Assembly (NCBI GenBank): GCA_007119835.1
Contig: SKOX01000376.1
Location: 1-6,004, forward strand
Length of the DNA stretch: 6,004 nt
Origin: Paracoccaceae bacterium
Lineage (GTDB): Bacteria > Pseudomonadota > Alphaproteobacteria > Rhodobacterales > Rhodobacteraceae
Direction of reading: 5' to 3'
Numbering within the stretch: the first letter of the stretch is position 1; each line of letters opens with the position of its first letter. The position numbers were made by a program, and so were the translations under genes. Below the pieces are notes generated by a model. That model was given only the letters and a program-made list of their open reading frames with translations. It made no database searches and was not told where the DNA came from. Positions 1-5,886 of this stretch are shown here, in pieces.

Positions 1-1779
1 AAGCTGCTGATGGCGATGTCGAAGGACCTGCGCGTCCTCCTCGTCAAGCTCGCCGACCGGCTGCACAACATGCGCACCATCCGCTTCCTCGCGCCCGACA
101 AGCAGCAGCGCAAGGCGCGCGAGACCATGGACATCTTCGCGCCGCTCGCGGGCCGGATGGGCATGCAGTGGATGCGCGACGAGCTTGAGGACATCGGCTT
201 CCGCATCCTCAACCCCGAGGCGCGGGCCTCGATCATCCGCCGCTTCCTGACGCTCAGGAACGAGACCGGCGACGTGATCCCAAAGATCACCGACGACATC
301 CGCACGGTGCTGCGGGCCGCGGGCGTCGAGGCCGAGGTCTTCGGGCGCGAGAAGAAGCCCTACTCGATCTGGCGCAAGATGGAGGAGAAGAAGGAGGGCT
401 TCTCGCGGTTGTCCGACATCTACGGCTTCCGGATCGTCACCGGCGCGCTGCCGGACTGCTACACGGCGCTCGGCGCCGTGCACCAGCGCTGGGCCGCCGT
501 GCCGGGGCGCTTCAAGGACTACATCAGCCAGCCGAAGTCGAACGGCTACCGCTCGATCCACACCACCGTCTCGGGCCGCGACGGCAAGCGGGTCGAGGTC
601 CAGATCCGCACCCGCGAGATGCATGCCGTCGCCGAGACCGGCGTCGCCGCGCACTGGTCCTACCGGGACGGCGAGCGCTTCGAGAACCCCTTCGCCGTCG
701 ACCCCTTCCACTGGCTGCGCTCGCTCACCGAGGGCCTCGACAGCGCCGAGGACCCGTCGGACTTCCTCGAGCACGTCAAGCTCGAGATGTTCACCGACCA
801 GGTGTTCTGCTTCACGCCGAAGGGCGAGGTGGTGAAGCTGCCGCGCGGCGCCACGCCGATCGACTTCGCCTACGCGATCCACACCCGGATCGGCAATTCC
901 TGCGTCGGCGCCAAGGTCGACGGCCGCCGCGTGCCGCTCTGGACCAAGCTCAGGAACGGCCAGTCGGTCTTCGTCATCCGCGCCGACGGCCAGCGCCCGC
1001 AGCCCTCCTGGGAGGACATGGTCGTCACCGGCCGGGCCAAGGCCGCGATCCGGCGCGCGCTCCGCGACGAGAAGCGCGCGACCCAGATCCGGCTGGGGCG
1101 CGAGATTGCCCGCGTGGCGCTGGCCCGCATCGGCAAGAAGGCGACAGACAAGGCGCTCGAGACCGCGGCCAATCGCCTCACCCTCGACGGCGCCAACGAC
1201 GTGCTCGCCCGCCTCGGCGGCGCCGAGATGACCGGCCGCGACCTCGTCGCCACGCTCTATCCCGAGCTCTTGCGCGACGCCGCCCGGCCCCGCGCCCCGG
1301 GCGAGGAAGCCGACGCGATCGTCATCGGCCTCGGCTCCGGCCAGGAGGCGCACCCGGCCTCCTGCTGCAAGCCGGTGCCGGGCGAGCGCATCGTCGGCAT
1401 CGTCGACCGCGGCCGCGGCGTGATCGTCCACGCCATCGACTGCGTCCGCCTCGCCGTCTACGAGGACGAGCCCGAGCGCTGGATCGACCTGCGCTGGACC
1501 GGCGCCTCCGGCCGCGCCGAGCACGAGGCCCGGATCGAGATCACCATGGCCAACGACGCCGGGGTCCTCGGCCGCATCTGCACCCTGATCGGCGAGCAGC
1601 GCGCCAACATCTCCGACATCGTTTTCGTCGAACGGAAACCGGATTTTTACCGCACGGTCGTTGATATCGAGGTGCGGGATATGGAACACCTCACCAACGT
1701 CCTGACCGCCATCGACGCGGACCAGGACGTGGCAGGGGTGCGCCGCTTCCGACAGGCCGGCGCCACGGGCGAGGCGTGA
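1..1779 (+). CDS. rel: Bifunctional (p)ppGpp synthetase/hydrolase RelA/SpoT (RSH), 5'-truncated by window edge
   Basis: Long RSH enzyme that makes and degrades the alarmone (p)ppGpp from GTP/GDP and ATP in the cytoplasm. The frame is open from base 1 (Lys-Leu-Leu before the first ATG at 10), and alignment from memory places base 1 inside the HD hydrolase domain, so the true start lies roughly 120-150 codons upstream. Numbering from the ATG at 10: the end of the HD domain with KLADRLHNMRT (Asp16, Asn20 and Thr23 match Rel_Seq D144, N148, T151); synthetase domain about 95-215 with Arg113/Lys115/Lys123, Asp136, Tyr180, His184 and Glu196; TGS domain about 264-324; zinc-finger-like CC motif at 451-479 (SCCKPVPGE, then HAIDC); ACT domain about 507-582. 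The RFKD motif at 167-170 is the RXKD type of bifunctional enzymes, not the EXDD type of synthetase-only RelA. The HDxxED hydrolase motif is outside the window. No frameshift is seen. A lower-GC patch lies at 1621-1680. Could equally be named spoT or rsh. Confidence 0.96.
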   Translation, partial: KLLMAMSKDLRVLLVKLADRLHNMRTIRFLAPDKQQRKARETMDIFAPLAGRMGMQWMRDELEDIGFRILNPEARASIIRRFLTLRNETGDVIPKITDDIRTVLRAAGVEAEVFGREKKPYSIWRKMEEKKEGFSRLSDIYGFRIVTGALPDCYTALGAVHQRWAAVPGRFKDYISQPKSNGYRSIHTTVSGRDGKRVEVQIRTREMHAVAETGVAAHWSYRDGERFENPFAVDPFHWLRSLTEGLDSAEDPSDFLEHVKLEMFTDQVFCFTPKGEVVKLPRGATPIDFAYAIHTRIGNSCVGAKVDGRRVPLWTKLRNGQSVFVIRADGQRPQPSWEDMVVTGRAKAAIRRALRDEKRATQIRLGREIARVALARIGKKATDKALETAANRLTLDGANDVLARLGGAEMTGRDLVATLYPELLRDAARPRAPGEEADAIVIGLGSGQEAHPASCCKPVPGERIVGIVDRGRGVIVHAIDCVRLAVYEDEPERWIDLRWTGASGRAEHEARIEITMANDAGVLGRICTLIGEQRANISDIVFVERKPDFYRTVVDIEVRDMEHLTNVLTAIDADQDVAGVRRFRQAGATGEA

Positions 1780-1816
1780 CGGGGACCGCGGGAGCGGCGA
1801 GAGGACAGATCGGACC

Positions 1817-2461
1817 GTGTTCAGGCGCCGCGAGCGTAAGCCCCTTCTCGTGCGCATCCGAGAGGCCTTCTACCCCAGCGGCGGCTGGGGCAGGGCGATC
1901 GGCTACTACCGCCATCGCGTCAGCCGCATCCCCGACACCCCGCACCGCATCGCGCTCGGCTTCGCCTGCGGCGTCATGGCCTCGTTCACGCCGTTCTTCG
2001 GCCTGCACTTCTTCCTCGCCGCCGGCATCGCATGGGCGCTGCGCGCCAACGTCATCGCCGGCCTGATCGGCACCGCCTTCGGCAACCCGATCACCTTCCC
2101 GATCATCGCCTCGGTGTCGCTCAACCTCGGGCGCCGCATCCTCGGCTACGGCGTCACCGGCCGCGACTTCGGCCGCGTCAGCGACGCGCTTTCGGAGGGG
2201 GCGAGCGGTCTGTGGCAGAGCCTGCTGTCGCTCGTCGGCATCGGTGAGAGCCACTGGGAGCGTCTGCAGCCGCTGTTCTTCGAGCTCATCCTGCCCTGGA
2301 CGGTCGGCTGCCTCCTGCCGGGGCTCGTCGCCGCCATCGGCAGCTACTACGTCCTGCGGCCGATCATCGCCGCCTATCAGGGCCGGCGCCGCGCCCGGCT
2401 GCTCGCCCGTGCGCGCGAGCGGATGCATGCGGCAAAGACCGGGGCTGACGAGCCGGAGTGA
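1817..2461 (+). CDS. DUF2062 domain-containing membrane protein
   Basis: Inner-membrane protein of unknown function, 214 residues. The family is recognised from the N-terminal pattern: a basic start (FRRRERK), an AFYPSGGWGRAI segment at 17-28, then IPDTPHRIALG at 38-48 leading into hydrophobic stretches with the conserved SFTPFFGLHFFLA (56-68) and FGNPITFPIIA (88-98). Hydrophobic segments are at about 46-76, 78-102 and 153-180, consistent with three or four membrane passes. The C-terminus (189-205) is very basic and probably cytoplasmic. The start is GTG at 1817, chosen because it gives the usual short basic N-terminus; a GAGAGGA at 1799-1805 could serve as ribosome binding site, though its 11-base spacing is long. 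It lies 37 bases after rel and 42 before pdxJ, probably in one transcript with them. The same neighbourhood recurs in Alphaproteobacteria, but it does not reveal the biochemical role. Confidence 0.85.
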   Translation: MFRRRERKPLLVRIREAFYPSGGWGRAIGYYRHRVSRIPDTPHRIALGFACGVMASFTPFFGLHFFLAAGIAWALRANVIAGLIGTAFGNPITFPIIASVSLNLGRRILGYGVTGRDFGRVSDALSEGASGLWQSLLSLVGIGESHWERLQPLFFELILPWTVGCLLPGLVAAIGSYYVLRPIIAAYQGRRRARLLARARERMHAAKTGADEPE

Positions 2462-2490
2462 GCGTCGTATCGTGATGGAGCAAAGCCGGC

Positions 2491-2496
2491 AGAGGG
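2491..2496 (+). promoter_or_regulatory. Ribosome binding site of pdxJ
   Basis: AGAGGG lies 7 bases before the ATG at 2504 and supports that start. The resulting protein begins a few residues before the conserved [15 protein letters not shown] motif, as expected for PdxJ. Confidence 0.7.
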
Positions 2497-2503
2497 CCGA
2501 GAC

Positions 2504-3274
2504 ATGACCGCCACCGCTCCGCTGGGCCGCCTCCGGCTCGGCGTCAACATCGACCACGTCGCAACCGTCCGCAACGCCCGCGGCGGCCCCTATCCCGACC
2601 CGCTGCGCGCGGCGCGCCTCGCCGAGGAAGCCGGCGCCGACGGCATCACCGCGCACCTGCGCGAAGACCGCCGCCACATCACCGACCCCGACATCGAGGG
2701 CCTGATGCAGGGGCTCGGCCTCCCCCTCAACCTCGAGATGGCGGCCACCGACGAGATGCAGGCGATCGCGCTCCGCCACCGCCCGCACGCCGTCTGCATC
2801 GTGCCCGAGCGCCGCGAGGAGCGCACGACCGAAGGCGGTCTCGAGGTCGCGCGCGACGAGAACCGCCTCGCCCACTTCATCGCGCCGCTGCGCGAGGCGG
2901 GCTCCCGCGTCTCGATCTTCATTGCCGCCGACCGCCGCCAGATCGAGGCTGCCCACCGGATCGGTGCCCCGGTGGTCGAGCTTCACACCGGCGCCTATTG
3001 CGAGGCCCATCTCGAGGGCGACGCCGCCGCCCGCGATGCCGAACTCGACCGCCTGCGCGACATGGCGGCCTTCGCCCACGAGATCGGCCTCGAGGTCCAC
3101 GCGGGCCACGGCCTGACCTACGACACGGTGAAGCCGATCGCCGCCATCCCCGAGGTGATGGAGCTCAACATCGGCCACTTCCTGATCGGGGAGGCGATCT
3201 ATGTCGGCCTCGAGACCGCGATCCGCCGCATGCGCGTCCTGATGGACGAGGCCCGCGCCGAAGCGGCCGACTGA
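2504..3274 (+). CDS. pdxJ: Pyridoxine 5'-phosphate synthase
   Basis: Cytoplasmic TIM-barrel enzyme that condenses 1-deoxy-D-xylulose 5-phosphate with 3-amino-2-oxopropyl phosphate (1-amino-acetone 3-phosphate) to form pyridoxine 5'-phosphate, the last ring-forming step of the DXP-dependent vitamin B6 pathway. It has 256 residues against 243 in E. coli. Visible signatures are [15 protein letters not shown] (12-26), HLREDRRHI (51-59), NLEMA (76-80), [16 protein letters not shown] (100-115), ELHTGAY (159-165), AGHGLTY (200-206) and [13 protein letters not shown] (220-232). His51, Glu78 and His202 correspond to the E. coli catalytic residues His45, Glu72 and His193, so the enzyme should be active. 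The ATG at 2504 has a good ribosome binding site. The next gene begins 7 bases after the stop, implying cotranscription and likely translational coupling. The other B6 genes (pdxA, pdxH) are not in the window. Confidence 0.97.
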   Translation: MTATAPLGRLRLGVNIDHVATVRNARGGPYPDPLRAARLAEEAGADGITAHLREDRRHITDPDIEGLMQGLGLPLNLEMAATDEMQAIALRHRPHAVCIVPERREERTTEGGLEVARDENRLAHFIAPLREAGSRVSIFIAADRRQIEAAHRIGAPVVELHTGAYCEAHLEGDAAARDAELDRLRDMAAFAHEIGLEVHAGHGLTYDTVKPIAAIPEVMELNIGHFLIGEAIYVGLETAIRRMRVLMDEARAEAAD

Positions 3275-3281
3275 GCGGCCC

Positions 3282-3740
3282 GTGCGGATCGGCGTCATCT
3301 CCGACACCCACGGCCTGCTCCGTCCGGAGGCCGAGGCCCGCCTCGCCGGCGTCGCGCGCATCCTCCACGCCGGCGACATCGGCGACCCGGACATCGTGCC
3401 GCGGCTCGAACGGATCGCGCCGGTCGCCGCGATCCGCGGCAACGTCGACATCGACGACTGGGCGGCTGCCTATCCCGAGCGCCTGCGCCTCGAACTCGGC
3501 GGCTGCGACATCCTGATGCTCCACGATCTCGGCACGCTCGCGACGAGCCCCGCCGCCGAGGGCATCACCGTCGTCATCTCCGGGCACAGCCACCGCCCGG
3601 AGATCGAGGAGAGGGCAGGGGTCCTCTTCCTCAATCCGGGCAGCGCCGGCCCCCGACGCTTCCGCCTGCCGGTCACGCTCGCGATCCTCGACGTCGGCGG
3701 CGGCCGCGCCCGCGCCGAGATCCAGCACCTGCTCGATTGA
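3282..3740 (+). CDS. YfcE/MJ0936-type metallophosphoesterase
   Basis: Small single-domain calcineurin-like phosphoesterase, 152 residues, predicted cytoplasmic and two-metal dependent. The five metal-site motifs appear in order: Asp8-x-His10 in SDTHG, Asp32 in HAGDIGD (29-35), Asn54 in IRGNVD (51-56), His81 in MLHDLG, and His102/His104 in SGHSHRP (100-106). The [10 protein letters not shown] signature (118-127) is typical of the YfcE subfamily, whose studied members are phosphodiesterases with artificial substrates; the natural substrate is generally unknown. Length is at the short end for the family, but nothing essential is missing. The GTG start at 3282 sits directly before the [10 protein letters not shown] core strand, and no earlier start would fit; only a weak GAGCGG precedes it, so translation probably depends on coupling to pdxJ. 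I cannot say from sequence whether it hydrolyses a nucleotide, a cofactor precursor or something else. Its place between pdxJ and acpS is discussed in the findings. Confidence 0.88.
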   Translation: MRIGVISDTHGLLRPEAEARLAGVARILHAGDIGDPDIVPRLERIAPVAAIRGNVDIDDWAAAYPERLRLELGGCDILMLHDLGTLATSPAAEGITVVISGHSHRPEIEERAGVLFLNPGSAGPRRFRLPVTLAILDVGGGRARAEIQHLLD

Positions 3741-3746
3741 GCGGGC

Positions 3747-3775
3747 GGCGCCTGGCGTCCGCGACGCACGGCGCT
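3747..3775 (+). other. GC-rich hairpin between the metallophosphoesterase gene and acpS
   Basis: Two 5-bp stems stack around a 2x2 mismatch: 3748-3752 pairs with 3770-3774, and 3755-3759 pairs with 3763-3767, closing a 3-base loop. A G-T pair at 3747/3775 could extend it. It starts 7 bases after the stop of the metallophosphoesterase gene. No T-run follows, so it is not a standard intrinsic terminator; it could slow RNA decay or assist weak termination, or be a chance structure in GC-rich DNA. The remainder of the 94-base gap shows no convincing promoter. Confidence 0.35.
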
Positions 3776-3822
3776 GGACCCCGCGACCGCGCATGGTAGG
3801 GAAGGCGCCGCGCCTTTCGCAC

Positions 3823-3828
3823 AGGGAG
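3823..3828 (+). promoter_or_regulatory. Ribosome binding site that sets the acpS start
   Basis: AGGGAG lies 6 bases before the ATG at 3835. This favours 3835 over the in-frame ATG at 3793, which would add 14 residues with no counterpart in the family and has no comparable site. Confidence 0.7.
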
Positions 3829-3834
3829 CCCGCG

Positions 3835-4242
3835 ATGATCCTCGGCATCGGCACCGACATCGCCAACATCGAGCGCATCGGGCGCACCATCGACCGCTTC
3901 GGCGCGCGCTTCCTCGACCGCGTCTTCACGCCGCGCGAGCAGGCGACGGCCGATCGCCGCGCCGCCCGCGTCGCCACCTACGCCCGGCGCTGGGCCGCCA
4001 AGGAGGCCTGCTCCAAGGCCCTCGGCACCGGCCTCAGGATGGGCATCGCCTGGCGCGACATGGGCGTGGTCAACCTTCCCACCGGCCAGCCGACCATGGT
4101 GCTGACCGGCTGGGCCGCCGAGCGGCTTGCCGCGATGACGCCGCCGGGCCACCGCGCCGCCGTCCACGTCTCGCTGACCGACGACCACCCGTGGGCGCAG
4201 GCCTTCGTGGTCGTCGAGGCCCTGCCCGATGCCGCGTCCTGA
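3835..4242 (+). CDS. acpS: Holo-[acyl-carrier-protein] synthase
   Basis: Transfers 4'-phosphopantetheine from coenzyme A to the conserved serine of apo-acyl carrier protein, switching on fatty acid synthesis; cytoplasmic, Mg-dependent, normally a trimer. It has 135 residues, normal for AcpS. The N-terminal [14 protein letters not shown] carries the metal ligand Asp8, and [14 protein letters not shown] (53-66) carries Glu57 and Lys61, the signature of the phosphopantetheinyl transferase fold. The C-terminal strand [10 protein letters not shown] (108-117) and the final AFVVVEA (123-129) complete the family pattern. The start at 3835 gives the canonical short Met-Ile-Leu-Gly beginning and has a good ribosome binding site. 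It is separated from the metallophosphoesterase gene by 94 bases and from lepB by 181. AcpS next to lepB, rnc and era is a familiar alphaproteobacterial arrangement. Confidence 0.96.
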   Translation: MILGIGTDIANIERIGRTIDRFGARFLDRVFTPREQATADRRAARVATYARRWAAKEACSKALGTGLRMGIAWRDMGVVNLPTGQPTMVLTGWAAERLAAMTPPGHRAAVHVSLTDDHPWAQAFVVVEALPDAAS

Positions 4243-4360
4243 GGCGCGACGGCTCCGGGCTCTCTAGCAATGCGGGCCAAGGGCGACTTGATCGGCCACA
4301 CGGCAGCGCCCATGGGGCCGGCCGCCGCGGATCTCTGCTCAAGACGTGACGGGGCCGCGC
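4243..4360. other. Non-coding stretch between acpS and the lepB promoter
   Basis: No convincing gene lies here. An ATG at 4270 opens a frame, but its translation becomes Arg-rich shadow sequence running out of register through lepB. A small imperfect hairpin is possible: 4308-4311 with 4315-4318 around the loop ATG, plus 4301-4304 with 4321-4324 outside it. It lacks a T-run, so I do not call a terminator. An 8-base palindrome GGCCGGCC is at 4316-4323. No tRNA-like fold was recognised. Confidence 0.5.
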
Positions 4361-4389
4361 TTGACAGCAATCGGGTGAGCGCCCACAAG
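4361..4389 (+). promoter_or_regulatory. Candidate housekeeping promoter for lepB-rnc-era
   Basis: A perfect TTGACA -35 box at 4361-4366, preceded by GC (so it contains the alphaproteobacterial CTTGAC form), is followed after 17 bases by CACAAG at 4384-4389, which matches 3 of 6 positions of TATAAT. Transcription would begin near 4396, giving an untranslated leader of about 28 bases before the lepB ATG, enough for a ribosome binding site. The position, in the widest gap of the window and just before the coupled three-gene unit, supports the call; the weak -10 box lowers confidence. Confidence 0.5.
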
Positions 4390-4423
4390 CCCCGCTTTGA
4401 CGCCGGCACGCAGAAAGACCCCG

Positions 4424-5209
4424 ATGAAGACCACGACCAAGGGCAAGGGCGGCCTGATCGAGCTCGCCAAGACGATCGTCTACGCGCTCCTGCTCGCCGG
4501 CCTGATCCGCACCCTGTTCTTCCAGCCGTTCTGGATCCCGTCGGGCTCGATGAAGCCGACCCTGCTGATCGGGGACTTCCTCTTCGTCAACAAGATGGCC
4601 TACGGCTACTCGCGCCACTCCTGCCCGTTCTCGATGTGCCCGTTCGAGGGCCGGATCTTCGCCTCCGACCCCGAGCGCGGCGACGTCGTCGTCTTCAAGC
4701 ACCCCGTCACCGGCACCGACTTCATCAAGCGGGTCGTCGGCCTGCCGGGCGACACGGTTCAGATGATCGACGGCGTCCTCCACGTGAACGGCGATGCCTG
4801 GGCGCAGGAGGAGATCGAGCCGTTCGTGCAGGTCTACGAGGTCCAGGGCCCGATGCGCAGCCTGCCGCGCTGCGCCAACGCGCCGGTCCCGCCCGGCGGC
4901 GACTGCATCAAAGAGCAGTTGGTCGAGACGAGGCCCGACGGCGCGAGCCATCTCGTCCTCAACATCGATCACGGCTTCGGCGACAACACCATGCCCGCCG
5001 TGGTGCCCGAGGGCGAGTTCTTCTTCATCGGCGACAACCGCGACAACTCGATGGACTCGCGTTTTCCGCGCCACGCCGGCGGCGTCGGCACGGTGCCGAT
5101 CGAGCTGCTCGTCGGGCGTGCCGACCGCGTGGTGTTCTCCTCGGCCGGAACCTCGATGCTCGCCTTCTGGACCTGGCGGCCCGACCGTTTCTTCGTGAGG
5201 ATCGAGTGA
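4424..5209 (+). CDS. lepB: Signal peptidase I
   Basis: Inner-membrane serine protease with its catalytic domain in the periplasm; it cuts signal peptides from proteins exported through Sec or Tat. It has 261 residues. A basic N-terminus ([10 protein letters not shown]) is followed by one membrane segment at about 11-32, then the catalytic boxes: PSGSMKPTL (39-47) with nucleophile Ser42, [10 protein letters not shown] (85-94), [11 protein letters not shown] (100-110) with general base Lys102, and [11 protein letters not shown] (203-213). These match Ser90 and Lys145 of E. coli LepB. Only one clear membrane span precedes the serine, unlike the two of E. coli. Cys67, Cys72, Cys150 and Cys161 all fall in the periplasmic domain. 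The ATG at 4424 has a weak purine stretch (AGAAAGA, 4412-4418) before it; an in-frame TTG at 4397 is less likely because it lies essentially at the predicted transcription start. The stop overlaps the rnc start, showing coupling. Confidence 0.97.
   Translation: MKTTTKGKGGLIELAKTIVYALLLAGLIRTLFFQPFWIPSGSMKPTLLIGDFLFVNKMAYGYSRHSCPFSMCPFEGRIFASDPERGDVVVFKHPVTGTDFIKRVVGLPGDTVQMIDGVLHVNGDAWAQEEIEPFVQVYEVQGPMRSLPRCANAPVPPGGDCIKEQLVETRPDGASHLVLNIDHGFGDNTMPAVVPEGEFFFIGDNRDNSMDSRFPRHAGGVGTVPIELLVGRADRVVFSSAGTSMLAFWTWRPDRFFVRIE
5196..5201 (+). promoter_or_regulatory. Ribosome binding site that sets the rnc start
   Basis: TGAGGA, inside the end of lepB, lies 4 bases before GTG at 5206. The next in-frame candidate, ATG at 5224, has no such site. 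The GTG start also yields an N-terminal M-K-L-S, which I recall as common in Rhodobacterales RNase III. Confidence 0.65.
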
Positions 5210-5886
5210 AACTCTCCCGCGGCATGGCCGAGGCCGCCGCCCGGCTCGGCCACGACTTCGCCGACCCCTCCCTGCTGATCGAGGCGCTGACGCACCCTTC
5301 GGTCGGCGGCGCCCGCGACAACCAGCGGCTCGAGTTCCTCGGCGACCGGGTGCTCGGCCTCGTTGTCGCCCAGGCCCTCCTCGACGAGGATCCGACCGCC
5401 GCCGAGGGCGACCTCGCGCCCCGCCTGAACGCCCTCGTGCGCCGCGAGACCTGCGCCGAGGTCGCAGCCTCGGTCGACCTCGGCGCGGCACTCCGCATGG
5501 GCCGCTCGGAGATGATCTCCGGCGGCCGGCGCAAGCAGGCGATCCTGTCCGACGCCATGGAGGCGGTCATCGCCGCGGTCTATCTCGACGCCGGCCTCGA
5601 GGCCGCCCGCGCCCTCGTCCTCCGGCTCTGGGGGCCGCGCATCGCCGCCGTCCGCGCCCAGGGCCTCGACGCCAAGACAGCACTCCAGGAATGGGCCCAG
5701 GCCCGCGGCATGCCCCCGCCCGACTACCTCGACCTCGCCCGCGAAGGGCCCGACCACGCCCCGCGCTTCTCCGTCGAGGCCCGCCTCGCCGACGGCCGGG
5801 CCGCCACCGGCGCGGCCGCCTCCAAGCGCGCCGCCCAGCAGGCCGCGGCCGCAGCGCTTCTCCTTGCCGTGGAGGCTCCGACATGA
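5206..5886 (+). CDS. rnc: Ribonuclease III
   Basis: Double-stranded-RNA endonuclease, active as a dimer with Mg, that releases rRNA precursors from the primary transcript and processes or degrades structured mRNAs and antisense duplexes. It has 226 residues, the usual bacterial length. The N-terminal nuclease domain (about 5-150) holds the signature [12 protein letters not shown] (39-50) with Glu43 and Asp47, and [17 protein letters not shown] (114-130) with Asp116 and Glu119; these match E. coli Glu41, Asp45, Asp114 and Glu117. The position of E. coli Glu38 is Gln40 here. The dsRNA-binding domain covers about 155-222: KTALQEWAQ (157-165), [12 protein letters not shown] (181-192) and [14 protein letters not shown] (206-219), unusually rich in alanine. 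The GTG start overlaps the lepB stop as GTGA, and the rnc stop overlaps the era start as ATGA, so all three should be translated from one message. Confidence 0.96.
   Translation: MKLSRGMAEAAARLGHDFADPSLLIEALTHPSVGGARDNQRLEFLGDRVLGLVVAQALLDEDPTAAEGDLAPRLNALVRRETCAEVAASVDLGAALRMGRSEMISGGRRKQAILSDAMEAVIAAVYLDAGLEAARALVLRLWGPRIAAVRAQGLDAKTALQEWAQARGMPPPDYLDLAREGPDHAPRFSVEARLADGRAATGAAASKRAAQQAAAAALLLAVEAPT
5870..5875 (+). promoter_or_regulatory. Ribosome binding site of era
   Basis: TGGAGG lies within the last codons of rnc, 7 bases before the ATG at 5883. It is the strongest Shine-Dalgarno match in the window and fixes the era start. Confidence 0.75.

Noticed and set aside
1776..2066. GTG start overlapping the rel stop, opening a 96-codon frame
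   Set aside because: The GTGA overlap looks like coupling, but the translation is Ser/Ala/Arg-rich and out of register with the clear DUF2062 protein.
1691..3451. 586-codon open frame on the minus strand across rel end, DUF2062 gene, pdxJ and the phosphoesterase
   Set aside because: It is in exact antisense register to the DUF2062 gene and pdxJ. Minus-strand stops there would need TTA, CTA or TCA codons in the sense genes, which GC-rich genomes avoid. Its protein has no family motif and is a low-complexity mix of Ala, Asp, Glu, Gly and Arg.
3773..3803. Possible promoter before acpS (TGGACC with a TGGTAG-like box)
   Set aside because: Spacing between the boxes is about 13 bases, too short, and neither box matches well.
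3793..3834. Upstream in-frame ATG giving a longer AcpS
   Set aside because: Adds 14 residues not seen in the family; the good ribosome binding site serves ATG 3835.
3165..4188. Overlapping minus-strand frames opposite the phosphoesterase gene and acpS
   Set aside because: No motifs, biased composition, and placed over intact conserved genes.
4397..4423. TTG start giving a LepB nine residues longer, and a second TTGACG box at 4397-4402
   Set aside because: The TTG coincides with the predicted transcription start, so it would lack a ribosome binding site. The TTGACG box would put its -10 over the lepB start codon.
4070..5491. 473-codon open frame on the minus strand opposite acpS, lepB and rnc
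   Set aside because: Arg/Gly-rich translation with no recognisable domain, lying over three well-supported genes; a by-product of base composition.
4270..5886. 538-codon plus-strand frame running through lepB in another register and into rnc
   Set aside because: The part before 5206 is Arg/Ala/Pro-rich shadow of lepB. The real gene starts at GTG 5206 with its own ribosome binding site. A fused or N-terminally extended RNase III is not credible.
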